Part shown: piece by piece, positions 18,104-26,429 of the stretch | Layout: each line of letters starts with the position of its first letter | Position numbering within the stretch: position 1 is the first letter of the stretch | Origin: Betaproteobacteria bacterium UBA1934 | Lineage (GTDB): Bacteria > Pseudomonadota > Gammaproteobacteria > Burkholderiales > Rhodocyclaceae | Length of the DNA: 64,000 bases | Assembly: GCA_002337055.1 (NCBI GenBank) | Contig: DDFG01000001.1 | Coordinates: forward strand, 297,061-361,060 | Reading direction: 5' to 3' | Made by a program: the position numbers and the translations under genes | Notes under the pieces: generated by a model | What the model was told of the DNA's origin: nothing | The model's input: only the letters and a program-made list of their open reading frames with translations | The model's database searches: none

Positions 18104-18760
18104 TCAGTGAGCGCTGGCGCCCTTGATGATGCCCATCGGCGCACCGACCGGCAGGATCGTGCGCTTGTAGAAATTATTCAGGAAGTTGGCGCTGCACAGA
18201 TAGAAACCGTTGATCGAAATGATCAGTTCTGTCCACGCAGCAATGTGATGCGCCGATTCCGGCCCCACCTTGAGCGCTGCGCAGGACAACGAGGCGAAGA
18301 GGACGACGATTTCGATCATGATCAGGAAGAGCGCCTTGTTGATCTCCATCGCCGCCAGCATCAGCACGAACGAGAAGATGCCATAGCCGACAAAGGCCAC
18401 TCCGATCTGCTTGGTGTCAGCCGCCGCGCCGGGCGCGCCGAACCAGCCAAGGCTGATTGCCCAATGCATGGCCACGCCCATCCAGAACAAACCGTACACG
18501 CCGAGTGCAACGCCGCCGAAGAGATTCTGGCGTTTGAAGTCGTAGGCCGAAGCCCAGAGCTGTGCGAAAGAACCGAGGATCAGCGCCCAGGGCAATACAT
18601 AGGTGACATCTCCGGTCCAGCCCAACTTGTTGGTGGAGGCGACAAGCGTGACGATGGCAAGGCCGAACACGCCGAGCGAGGTCGGATCGGGCACCTGATC
18701 GTAATTGCGCACTTCGGCCACCACCTGGGTGACGCTGTTGTTTTCGACGGCTTGATTCAT
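18104..18760 (-). CDS. Acetate/succinate transporter of the GPR1/FUN34/YaaH family
   Basis: This is an inner-membrane monocarboxylate transporter of 218 residues with six predicted transmembrane helices (for example PTSLGVFGLAIVTLVAST, YVLPWALILGSFAQLWASAY, YGIFSFVLMLAAMEINKALF). The family signature NPAPLG at the first helix appears here as DPTSLG, a clear departure that may change substrate preference. SatP in E. coli imports acetate and succinate with protons. The gene stands alone, with a hairpin downstream and 282 bases to the divergent aroC. I see no gene in that spacer. Confidence 0.88.
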   Translation of the reverse strand: MNQAVENNSVTQVVAEVRNYDQVPDPTSLGVFGLAIVTLVASTNKLGWTGDVTYVLPWALILGSFAQLWASAYDFKRQNLFGGVALGVYGLFWMGVAMHWAISLGWFGAPGAAADTKQIGVAFVGYGIFSFVLMLAAMEINKALFLIMIEIVVLFASLSCAALKVGPESAHHIAAWTELIISINGFYLCSANFLNNFYKRTILPVGAPMGIIKGASAH

Positions 18761-19042
18761 GGGGAGGGCCTTTCTTGATATGGAAATACAAAAATTCTGT
18801 CATCGCAATCGCCCCGCGAGGCTCATTTTGGCGGTCGACGCAATGCCTGCTCGACGTGGATTATCGATGAAAGAAACCCGAACTTCTTGCGATAAATCAA
18901 GACTTCGCACTTTTGTGTGCGGTCGCAACAAGGCGGGTCGCGGCGAATAGCCAAGGCGTCAACTGGTAAAGCGAATCTCCGCGCATCGGCTTCAGTTTGA
19001 CGACGTGATAAACTGGATTTTCATCTTCACGCCACGAAACCC

Positions 19043-20143
19043 ATGTCAGGCAATACATTTGGAACGCTTTTCAGCGTCACCTCATTCGGTGAGTCGCACG
19101 GCCCGGCAATCGGCTGTGTCGTCGACGGATGCCCGCCCGGTCTTCCCCTCTGCGGGGCCGACATCCAGTGCGAACTCGATCGGCGCAAGCCCGGCACATC
19201 GCGCCACGTTACCCAGCGGCGCGAACCGGATACCGTTGAAATCCTCTCCGGCGTGTTCGAGGGACGAACCACCGGCACGCCGATTGCGCTGTTGATTCGC
19301 AACCAGGATCAACGCAGCAAGGATTACGGCAATGTGGCGACAACGTTTCGTCCCGGCCACGCTGACTACACCTACACGCAGAAATACGGTTTCCGCGATT
19401 ACCGGGGCGGCGGTCGCTCGTCGGCGCGCGAAACGGCTGTGCGTGTTGCGGCCGGGGCCATTGCACGCAAGTGGCTGCGAGAGCGGTACGGGGTGGTCGT
19501 GCGCGGCTGGATGAGCGCGCTCGGCCCCATCGACATTCCGTTCGTCCGCGCTGCCGATATTGATGAAAACCCGTTTTTTGCGCCCAACGCGGCACTGGTG
19601 CCCGAACTGGAGCGCTACATGGATGCGCTGCGCAAGTCGCTCGATTCCATCGGCGCGCGCATTACGGTGGTGGCCGACGGCGTGCCACCAGGCTGGGGCG
19701 AGCCGGTATTCGACCGTCTCGACGCCGACATTGCCTTTGCGATGATGGGCATCAACGCAGTCAAGGGCGTGGAGATCGGCGCGGGTTTTGGCAGCGTGGC
19801 ACAGAAAGGCAGCGAGCACGGCGACGAGATGCGGCCGGAAGGTTTTGTCAGCAATCACGCGGGCGGCATTCTGGGCGGGCTGTCGACAGGCCAGCAGATT
19901 GTCGTCAATCTGGCGATCAAGCCGACGTCGTCGATTGCCCAGCCGCGTCGTTCGATCGATCTCGCCGGGCTGCCGGTCGAGATGGCGACGGAAGGGCGAC
20001 ACGATCCGTGTGTGGGCATTCGCGCCACGCCGATTGCCGAAGCCATGCTGGCGCTGGTGTTGATGGACCACGCGTTGCGTCACCGGGCGCAATGTGGCGA
20101 TGTGATCTGTTCGACCCCGCGCATTCCGGGCAAAATCGCGTAA
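19043..20143 (+). CDS. aroC: Chorismate synthase
   Basis: AroC makes chorismate from EPSP with reduced FMN, the last step of the shikimate pathway. It has 366 residues, the usual length. Signatures are SFGESHGPAIGCVVDGCPPG near the start, the FRPGHADYTYTQKYGFRDYRGGGRSSARET block, and NHAGGILGGLSTGQ in the C-terminal half. It supplies the precursor for the trpFBA genes in this window. It is followed after 45 bases by the YdcH-like gene. Confidence 0.98.
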   Translation: MSGNTFGTLFSVTSFGESHGPAIGCVVDGCPPGLPLCGADIQCELDRRKPGTSRHVTQRREPDTVEILSGVFEGRTTGTPIALLIRNQDQRSKDYGNVATTFRPGHADYTYTQKYGFRDYRGGGRSSARETAVRVAAGAIARKWLRERYGVVVRGWMSALGPIDIPFVRAADIDENPFFAPNAALVPELERYMDALRKSLDSIGARITVVADGVPPGWGEPVFDRLDADIAFAMMGINAVKGVEIGAGFGSVAQKGSEHGDEMRPEGFVSNHAGGILGGLSTGQQIVVNLAIKPTSSIAQPRRSIDLAGLPVEMATEGRHDPCVGIRATPIAEAMLALVLMDHALRHRAQCGDVICSTPRIPGKIA

Positions 20144-20188
20144 TATTCAAATCAGTTTTTGTTTCGATTACTTGACCAGGGGGAGCCT

Positions 20189-20452
20189 ATGTACGTAGAA
20201 CACCATGAACTCGTCGGCGAGTTTCCCGAAATGGCGGATGCGATCGAGATGCTCAATCGCTCGAACGCCTATTTCGCCAAGACGTTCGCGCAATATCATC
20301 GCTTGACGGGTAAAGTGGAACACCTAGAAGAACACGACATGCCAGTTGCCGATTTCACGCTGGAAGATCTCAAGAAAATGCGCGTCAAGCTCAAGGATGA
20401 GCTTTACCACTTCCTGCTGGCCTACCGCACGGGCCAGAAGAACCCCGCCTGA
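20189..20452 (+). CDS. YdcH-family (DUF465) small protein
   Basis: This is an 87-residue helical protein. An AGGGGGAG site supports the ATG at 20189 over an earlier in-frame ATG at 20159. The central part, EFPEMADAIEMLNRSNAYFAKTFAQYHRLTGKVEHLEEHDMP and onward to KLKDELYHFLLAY, matches the DUF465 pattern of a helix, a His-Arg-Leu turn and a second basic helix ending in a length-control Leu/Tyr motif. Members are small cytoplasmic proteins of unclear function. A long perfect hairpin follows within 15 bases of the stop. Confidence 0.8.
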   Translation: MYVEHHELVGEFPEMADAIEMLNRSNAYFAKTFAQYHRLTGKVEHLEEHDMPVADFTLEDLKKMRVKLKDELYHFLLAYRTGQKNPA

Positions 20453-20466
20453 ACCCCGCCTCCCAA

Positions 20467-20494
20467 GTGCATCCGGTAAAATGACCGGATGCAC
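20467..20494 (+). promoter_or_regulatory. Perfect 11-bp hairpin enclosing the MFS start codon
   Basis: Arms GTGCATCCGGT (20467-20477) and ACCGGATGCAC (20484-20494) are exact complements around the loop AAAATG. The ATG at 20489 lies inside the right arm, so the folded RNA would hide the start codon. No T-run follows, so this is not a simple terminator. A second ATG in the loop (20481) is out of frame. Confidence 0.7.
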
Positions 20495-21655
20495 GCACTG
20501 CCTTATTGGCGCCTTTCCGCTTACTATTTTTTCTATTTCGCGTTTAACGGCGCGTTTCTGCCCTTCTTCGGGCTTTATCTGCTTTCGCTCGGCTATTCGG
20601 CCTGGGACATCGGGCTGCTGATGTCGATGCAGCAGGCGATGCGCCTGTTCGGACCCAGTCTGTGGGGTTGGCTGGCCGATACCCGGCAGAGTCGCGTTAC
20701 CATCGTCCGCCTGGCTGCCTTGTTCAGTTTGATCTGTTTTGGCGGGTTTTTCGTGCTACGTGGTTTCCCGGTCATGCTGGCTGCCATGGCGATCCTCTCG
20801 TTTTTCTGGAGCGCGGCACTGCCGCTGGTGGAAACGCTGACCTTCAATCATCTGCGCCAGGCTGCCGGTCATTACGGACGCATCCGGATCTGGGGGTCGA
20901 TCGGGTTCATCGTTGCCGTACTGGGCACCGGCGCGCTGCTGGACAGGATACCGGTCGCCGGCCTGTTGTGGATCTGCGTGCCTTTGTTGGCGGGCATTCT
21001 GGCCACCGCCCTGGTCTTGCCGGAAGCCGAGGCCGCGACGATGCTTACTGGCGCCGTGACCCGCTTTCGCACCTTACTGGGTGAACGTCGCGTGCAGGCA
21101 TTGCTGGCAGCGTGTTTCGCCATGTCCGCCGCGCATGGCGCGCTCTATGTCTTCTACTCCATACATCTTGCCCGGCACGCCTATTCCACCACCGAAACCG
21201 GGTTGCTTTGGACCCTGGGCGTGGTCGCCGAAATCCTGGTCTTCTGGTTCATGCCGCGATTGCTGGCGCGCCATCCACTGCGTTCTATCCTGCTGGCGAG
21301 TTATGCGACGGCGGTGGTGCGCTTTCTGCTGATTGGCTGGTGTGTTGACAATGCGCCTTTGGCACTGCTCGCCCAGATCATGCATGGCCTGACCTTTGGC
21401 GCCTGGCACGCCGCTTCCATCGCTGCCGTCAATCAGTGGTTTCCGGGGCCGGCACAGGCGCGCGGGCAGGCGCTCTATTCGAGCATCAGTTTCGGCGCCG
21501 GCGGGCTGTTGGGGAGTCTGGTCAGCGGTTGGGCATGGGATGCGGTCGGCCCTGAATGGACCTACACGTTGAGTGCGCTGTTTGCGGCGGGCGGGTTGGC
21601 GATCGTCGCGCTGGGCGTGCCGCATGCACATAAAACGACGCGCCGCGGCGGTTGA
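20489..21655 (+). CDS. MFS transporter, HcaT/3-phenylpropionate permease-like
   Basis: This is a 12-helix major facilitator protein of 388 residues. The opening YWRLSAYYFFYFAFNGAFLPFFGLYL with LYLLSLGYSAWDIGLLMSMQ, and the loop WGWLADTRQSRVTIVRL, are typical of the MFS_1-like/HcaT group. YGRIRIWGSIGFI precedes helix five. Family members include phenylpropionate permeases, but substrates are mostly unknown. No clear ribosome-binding site precedes the ATG, and that ATG sits in an 11-bp hairpin, suggesting low or regulated translation. A promoter for leuC lies just downstream. Confidence 0.82.
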   Translation: MHALPYWRLSAYYFFYFAFNGAFLPFFGLYLLSLGYSAWDIGLLMSMQQAMRLFGPSLWGWLADTRQSRVTIVRLAALFSLICFGGFFVLRGFPVMLAAMAILSFFWSAALPLVETLTFNHLRQAAGHYGRIRIWGSIGFIVAVLGTGALLDRIPVAGLLWICVPLLAGILATALVLPEAEAATMLTGAVTRFRTLLGERRVQALLAACFAMSAAHGALYVFYSIHLARHAYSTTETGLLWTLGVVAEILVFWFMPRLLARHPLRSILLASYATAVVRFLLIGWCVDNAPLALLAQIMHGLTFGAWHAASIAAVNQWFPGPAQARGQALYSSISFGAGGLLGSLVSGWAWDAVGPEWTYTLSALFAAGGLAIVALGVPHAHKTTRRGG

Positions 21656-21686
21656 TCCTTTATCTGCGGGCATCGCGCTGACAGCG

Positions 21687-21715
21687 TTGGCACCAGACGC
21701 CTCAGATGCCATAAT
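21687..21715 (+). promoter_or_regulatory. Sigma-70-type promoter upstream of leuC
   Basis: TTGGCA is separated by exactly 17 bases from CATAAT. The predicted transcript start leaves a leader of only about 20-25 bases before the leuC ATG, too short for a leucine-rich leader peptide attenuator. Confidence 0.6.
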
Positions 21716-21744
21716 CGTCCATTTTAACGGCCTGGGCTGGAGAA

Positions 21745-23151
21745 ATGCCGAAGACACTGTACGACAAACTGTGGGAAAGCCACGTTGTCCGCGTCGAAGA
21801 AGACGGGACGGCGCTGCTCTATATTGACCGCCACCTCATTCACGAGGTGACCAGCCCGCAAGCTTTCGAGGGCTTGAAGCTGGCGAATCGCCAGGCTTGG
21901 CGGCCGTCTTCCATCGTGTCGACACCCGATCACAACACGCCGACAGATCATTGGGACGAGGGTATTGTCGACCCGGTTTCGCGGCTGCAGGTTGAAACGC
22001 TGGATGCCAATATCCGCGAGGTCGGTGCGCTGGCCTATTATCCGTTCAAGGATCTGCGCCATGGCGTCCTGCATGTGGTCGGCCCGGAAAACGGTGCCAC
22101 GCTGCCCGGCATGACAGTTGTTTGCGGCGATTCGCATACCGCGACGCACGGCGCCTTTGCCTGCCTGGCCCATGGCATCGGCACGTCCGAGGTCGAGCAT
22201 GTACTGGCCACACAATGCCTGTTGCAGAAGAAGATGAAATCCATGCTGGTTCGCGTCGAAGGCCGGCTGGGCAAGGGCGTGACGGCCAAGGACATCGCAC
22301 TGGCGGTGATCGGTCGTATCGGCACGGCCGGCGGTACCGGCTACGCCATCGAATTCGGTGGTTCGACCATCCGCGGATTGTCGATGGAAGGCCGCATGAC
22401 ACTCTGTAATATGGCAATCGAAGCCGGCGCCCGCGTCGGTTTCGTGGCTTGCGACGAGACCACCATCCAGTATTTGCGCAATCGTCTTTTCGGGCCCAAA
22501 GGAGAGCAGTTCGAGCAAGCGGCAGCCTACTGGCGTACGCTGAAGAGCGACGAAGGCGCGGTCTTCGACGCGGTGGTCGATTTCGATGCAGCGCAGATTC
22601 AACCGCAAGTGTCTTGGGGCACCTCGCCGGAAATGGTCATCACCATTGCCGAAAACATTCCCGACCCGGCCGCAGAAAAAGACCCGGTCAAGCGCGAAGG
22701 CATGGAGCGCGCGCTGCAATACATGGGCTTGACGCCGAACGTGCCGATCAAGTCCGTAAAGATCGACAAGGTCTTTATCGGTTCCTGCACCAACTCGCGC
22801 ATTGAAGATCTGCGCGAGGCGGCGGCGGTGGTCAAGGGGCGCAGCGTCGCTGCCAACGTCAAGCTGGCGATGGTGGTGCCGGGTTCCGGCTTGGTCAAGC
22901 AGCAAGCCGAACAAGAGGGCTTGGACAAGATCTTTAAAGCGGCTGGTTTTGAATGGCGAGAGCCGGGTTGTTCGATGTGTCTGGCCATGAATGCCGACCG
23001 TCTGGCCCCGGGCGAACGTTGCGCGTCGACTTCCAACCGCAATTTTGAAGGCCGCCAGGGACCCGGCGGCCGCACCCACCTGTTGAGTCCGGGGATGGCC
23101 GCAGCGGCGGCAATTGCCGGTCATTTCGCCGATGTCCGCGATCTGCCTTGA
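21745..23151 (+). CDS. leuC: 3-isopropylmalate dehydratase large subunit
   Basis: LeuC, with LeuD, isomerises 2-isopropylmalate to 3-isopropylmalate in leucine synthesis. It has 468 residues and belongs to the aconitase family. The three iron-sulfur cysteines are in FIGSCTNSRIEDLR and PGCSMCLAMNADRL. CGDSHTATHGAFACLAHGIGTSEVEHVLATQ is the family block in the N-terminal third. It is the first gene of leuC-(entericidin)-leuD-leuB-asd. An antisense open frame of 773 codons covers this gene and leuD and is considered spurious. Confidence 0.98.
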   Translation: MPKTLYDKLWESHVVRVEEDGTALLYIDRHLIHEVTSPQAFEGLKLANRQAWRPSSIVSTPDHNTPTDHWDEGIVDPVSRLQVETLDANIREVGALAYYPFKDLRHGVLHVVGPENGATLPGMTVVCGDSHTATHGAFACLAHGIGTSEVEHVLATQCLLQKKMKSMLVRVEGRLGKGVTAKDIALAVIGRIGTAGGTGYAIEFGGSTIRGLSMEGRMTLCNMAIEAGARVGFVACDETTIQYLRNRLFGPKGEQFEQAAAYWRTLKSDEGAVFDAVVDFDAAQIQPQVSWGTSPEMVITIAENIPDPAAEKDPVKREGMERALQYMGLTPNVPIKSVKIDKVFIGSCTNSRIEDLREAAAVVKGRSVAANVKLAMVVPGSGLVKQQAEQEGLDKIFKAAGFEWREPGCSMCLAMNADRLAPGERCASTSNRNFEGRQGPGGRTHLLSPGMAAAAAIAGHFADVRDLP

Positions 23152-23164
23152 TAAGGAGCCTGCC

Positions 23165-23296
23165 ATGAAGCGTATTGGAATGTTTGTTCTGGCCGTTGTA
23201 GCCGCGTGGAGCCTGTCTGCCTGCAATACCGTGCAGGGTGTGGGCAAGGACATCAAGAAGGGTGGCGAGGCCATCGAAAAGGCCGCCGGCCACTGA
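23165..23296 (+). CDS. Entericidin A/B-like small lipoprotein
   Basis: This is a 43-residue lipoprotein. It has a basic N-terminus and hydrophobic core followed by the lipobox LSAC with Cys20 as the lipid-modified residue (FVLAVVAAWSLSAC). The mature part NTVQGVGKDIKKGGEAIEKAAGH is the standard entericidin pattern. In E. coli, entericidins A and B act as an antidote/toxin pair affecting membrane stability; here there is one gene. GGAG precedes the ATG. It sits between leuC and leuD with 13- and 8-base gaps, so it must be transcribed with the leucine genes. Confidence 0.88.
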   Translation: MKRIGMFVLAVVAAWSLSACNTVQGVGKDIKKGGEAIEKAAGH

Positions 23297-23304
23297 GGAA
23301 CCGT

Positions 23305-23943
23305 ATGGAAAAATTCGTTCATCTCGACGGCCTGGTGGCGCCGCTCGACCGCAACAATATCGACACCGACGCCATCATCCCCAAGCAATTCCTGAAATCG
23401 ATCAAGCGTTCCGGTTTTGGTCCGAACGCCTTCGACGAATGGCGCTACATGGATTTTGGCGAGCCGGGACAGGACTGCACGCATCGCCCGAAGAATCCCG
23501 ATTTTGTGCTCAACAAGGCGCGCTATCAAGGCGCCCAGATATTGCTCACTCGGCAGAACTTTGGCTGTGGCAGCTCGCGTGAACACGCGCCGTGGGCGCT
23601 GCTCGATTTCGGATTTCGGGTGATTTTGGCCGAGAGCTTTGCCGATATTTTCTTCAACAACTGCTACAAGAACGGCATTCTGCCGATCGTGTTGCCGGCC
23701 GGCGACATCGAAGAACTGTTCCGCCTGACCGATGCGACGATTGGCTACAAGTTGACCGTCGATCTGCCCGAGCAAGTGATCGTCCGCCCGGACGGTCGCC
23801 GCATTGCCTTCAATATCGACACGTTCCGCAAAGAATGCTTGCTGAACGGTTGGGACGACATCGGCCTGACCTTGCGTCACGCTAACCAGATCAAGGTGTT
23901 TGAAGACAAGCGGCGTGCCGAACAACCCTGGCTTTTTGCCTGA
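23305..23943 (+). CDS. leuD: 3-isopropylmalate dehydratase small subunit
   Basis: LeuD is the swivel-domain partner of LeuC, 212 residues. It begins MEKFVHLDGLVAPLDRNNIDTDAIIPKQFL and contains the substrate-binding loop NFGCGSSREHAPWAL. The ATG at 23305 follows a GAGGAA site; the longer frame from 23206 overlaps the entericidin gene and is not used. It is followed by leuB after 16 bases. Confidence 0.97.
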   Translation: MEKFVHLDGLVAPLDRNNIDTDAIIPKQFLKSIKRSGFGPNAFDEWRYMDFGEPGQDCTHRPKNPDFVLNKARYQGAQILLTRQNFGCGSSREHAPWALLDFGFRVILAESFADIFFNNCYKNGILPIVLPAGDIEELFRLTDATIGYKLTVDLPEQVIVRPDGRRIAFNIDTFRKECLLNGWDDIGLTLRHANQIKVFEDKRRAEQPWLFA

Positions 23944-23959
23944 ACCGAGGAAGCGAAGC

Positions 23960-25012
23960 GTGAAAATTTGTGTGTTGCCGGGTGACGGCATTGGTGTGGA
24001 AATTACCGAACAGGCTGTGCGCGTCCTGATGGCGCTTGATCTCAAATTTGAAATGGAAGAGGCGCTGCTGGGTGGCGTGGCCGTCGATGCGACCGGCAGC
24101 CCCTACCCGGAAGCGACGGCCAAGCTGGCCAAGGCGGCGGATGCGGTGCTGCTCGGTGCCGTCGGCGGCCCTAAGTGGGATAACCTACCGCGCGAACAGC
24201 GTCCGGAACGCGGTCTGCTCGGCATCAGGAAGGACTTGGGCGTCTTTGCCAACCTGCGTCCGGCCTATCTCTACCCTGAACTGGCCAACGCTTCAACGCT
24301 GAAGCCGGAGGTGGTCGCCGGCCTCGACATCCTGATCGTGCGCGAGTTGACTGGCGACATCTACTTCGGCCAGCCGCGCGGTATCCGCGAAGAAAACGGC
24401 GAACGCGTCGGCTTCAACACCATGATCTACAGCGAGACGGAAATCCGCCGCATCGCCAAGGTCGCCTTCGAAGCGGCGCGCAAGCGCAGCAAGAAGGTTT
24501 GCTCGGTCGACAAGATGAACGTCCTCGAATGCACGCAACTGTGGCGTGATGTCGTCATCGAGACGCACAAGGATTATCAGGATGTCGAACTGAGCCACAT
24601 GCTGGTCGACAACTGTGCCATGCAGCTCGTCCGCAACCCGAAGCAGTTCGATGTGGTGGTGACCGGTAACATGTTCGGCGACATCCTCTCCGACGAAGCC
24701 TCGATGCTGACCGGCTCGATCGGCATGCTGGCCTCCGCCTCGCTCGATGCCAACAACAAGGGTCTCTACGAGCCGTCGCACGGATCGGCGCCGGATATCG
24801 CCGGCCAGAATCTGGCCAATCCGCTGGCGACCATCCTCTCTGCCGCGATGATGCTGCGCTACTCCTTCGCCAACGAAGAAGCGGCACTGCGCATCGAAAA
24901 TGCGGTCAAAAAGGTGTTGGCGCAGGGTTACCGTACCGGCGACATCTACGAGCCGGGAACCAACAAAGTGGGCACAAAAGAAATGGGTGACGCCGTGCTC
25001 GCTGCTTTGTAA
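23960..25012 (+). CDS. leuB: 3-isopropylmalate dehydrogenase
   Basis: LeuB oxidatively decarboxylates 3-isopropylmalate with NAD. It has 350 residues from the GTG at 23960, which gives the family start KICVLPGDGIGVEI and has GAGGAAG upstream. An ATG at 23900 lies inside leuD and is rejected. Signatures include LRKDLGVFANLRPA-type sequence (GIRKDLGVFANLRP), the substrate/metal block VDKMNVLECTQLWRD and TGNMFGDILSDEASMLTGSIGML, and the NAD-site HGSAPDIAGQ. Confidence 0.97.
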   Translation: MKICVLPGDGIGVEITEQAVRVLMALDLKFEMEEALLGGVAVDATGSPYPEATAKLAKAADAVLLGAVGGPKWDNLPREQRPERGLLGIRKDLGVFANLRPAYLYPELANASTLKPEVVAGLDILIVRELTGDIYFGQPRGIREENGERVGFNTMIYSETEIRRIAKVAFEAARKRSKKVCSVDKMNVLECTQLWRDVVIETHKDYQDVELSHMLVDNCAMQLVRNPKQFDVVVTGNMFGDILSDEASMLTGSIGMLASASLDANNKGLYEPSHGSAPDIAGQNLANPLATILSAAMMLRYSFANEEAALRIENAVKKVLAQGYRTGDIYEPGTNKVGTKEMGDAVLAAL

Positions 25013-25074
25013 GTTTTTTTCAACCGGCACCGGGGCCAATATCGTTCCGGTTGCCACAGCAACAGGTGAATCAA

Positions 25075-26205
25075 ATGAAGAAGGTAGGTCTGGTTGGTTG
25101 GCGCGGCATGGTGGGTTCCGTCCTCATGCAACGCATGCAGCAGGAGAACGATTTCGCTCATTTCGAGCCGGTGTATTTTTCCACCTCGGCGGCGGGCGGC
25201 AAAGCCCCGGCCTTCGGTGGCAAGGAAGGTGGCACATTGAAAGATGCCCATTCCATTGATGACCTGAAACAGATGGACATCGTCGTCACCTGCCAGGGTG
25301 GCGATTACACCAAGGAAGTCTTCGCCAAACTGCGCGCCACCGGCTGGACCGGCCACTGGATCGACGCCGCTTCGGCCCTGCGCATGGCCGACGACGCGGT
25401 GATTGTGCTCGACCCGGTCAACCTGAACGTGATGAAGGATGCGCTGGTCAAGGGCAACAAAAACTGGATCGGCGGCAACTGCACGGTGTCGCTGATGCTG
25501 ATGGGCATCGGCGGTCTCTTCCAGCACGATCTGGTCGAATGGGTGTCGTCGATGACCTATCAGGCTGCCTCAGGGGCCGGTGCGCAGAACATGCGCGAAC
25601 TGATTGCGCAGATGGGCGCCATTCACGCGTCGGTCGCGGACCTGCTCGCCGATCCGGCCTCGGCCATTCTCGACATCGACCGCAAGGTGGCCGAGACCAT
25701 CCGTTCGGATGCCTTCCCGAAAAAGAATTTCCGCAACACCCCGCTCGCCGGCAGCCTGATTCCGTGGATCGACGTGCCGTACGAGAACGGCCAGTCCAAG
25801 GAAGAGTGGAAGGGCGGCGCCGAATGCAACAAAATTCTCGGCAAACCGGCCTTCCGCACGCCGGGCAGCATTCCCATCGACGGTCTGTGCGTGCGTATCG
25901 GCGCCATGCGCTGCCATTCGCAGGGTCTGACCATCAAGCTGAAGAAGGACGTGCCGCTCGGCGAAATCAGCGACATCATCGCCAAGGCCAATCCATGGGC
26001 GAAAGTGGTGCCGAACGAGCGCGAGATTTCCGAGCGCGACCTGACCCCGGCCGCCGTGACCGGTACGCTGACCGTGCCGGTCGGGCGCCTGCACAAACTG
26101 GCGATGGGGCCGGACTACCTCGGCGCCTTCACCTGCGGCGACCAGTTGCTGTGGGGTGCGGCCGAACCACTGCGCCGCACGCTGCGCATCCTCCTTGAAG
26201 CCTGA
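25075..26205 (+). CDS. asd: Aspartate-semialdehyde dehydrogenase
   Basis: Asd reduces aspartyl phosphate to the semialdehyde, the branch point to lysine/diaminopimelate, threonine and methionine. It has 376 residues, the gammaproteobacteria-like long form. It begins MKKVGLVGWRGMVGSVLMQRM; the nucleophile is the Cys in IGGNCTVSLML, and the catalytic His is in RIGAMRCHSQGLTIKLK. An AGGTGA site lies before ATG 25075. It ends the leu-asd operon at a strong terminator and feeds homoserine to metZ further on. Confidence 0.97.
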   Translation: MKKVGLVGWRGMVGSVLMQRMQQENDFAHFEPVYFSTSAAGGKAPAFGGKEGGTLKDAHSIDDLKQMDIVVTCQGGDYTKEVFAKLRATGWTGHWIDAASALRMADDAVIVLDPVNLNVMKDALVKGNKNWIGGNCTVSLMLMGIGGLFQHDLVEWVSSMTYQAASGAGAQNMRELIAQMGAIHASVADLLADPASAILDIDRKVAETIRSDAFPKKNFRNTPLAGSLIPWIDVPYENGQSKEEWKGGAECNKILGKPAFRTPGSIPIDGLCVRIGAMRCHSQGLTIKLKKDVPLGEISDIIAKANPWAKVVPNEREISERDLTPAAVTGTLTVPVGRLHKLAMGPDYLGAFTCGDQLLWGAAEPLRRTLRILLEA

Positions 26206-26223
26206 GACGCCAGACGACGCACA

Positions 26224-26250
26224 AACCGGGGAACTCCCCGGTTTTTTTTT
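26224..26250 (+). terminator. Rho-independent terminator after asd
   Basis: Perfect 8-bp arms AACCGGGG and CCCCGGTT with the loop AACT run into nine Ts. This separates the leucine/asd operon from fimV. Confidence 0.93.
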
Positions 26251-26429
26251 GCCAGAATGGGGCCTCAATTTTCATCCGACACGGCCGTTATAACCAGATT
26301 GATGTCAAATTTCATGCTGTTGGAAATATGCCAATCGGCCGAGAATTCAGAAGCAAGTTTAGCTTGCATAGCTAAGTGCATGATGTTAATTTAAAAGCCC
26401 CACAATCGACGCTTAAACAGGACGGCGCC

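Noticed and set aside
18759..18950. 63-codon plus-strand frame in the spacer between the acetate-type transporter and aroC
   Set aside because: There is no ribosome-binding site, the composition is basic and low in complexity, and it starts inside the leader of the divergent transporter.
21724..24045. 773-codon open frame on the minus strand opposite leuC, the entericidin gene and leuD
   Set aside because: It is entirely antisense to well-supported genes, has a His/Gln/Arg-rich composition typical of GC-rich codon bias shadows, and shows no recognisable domain.
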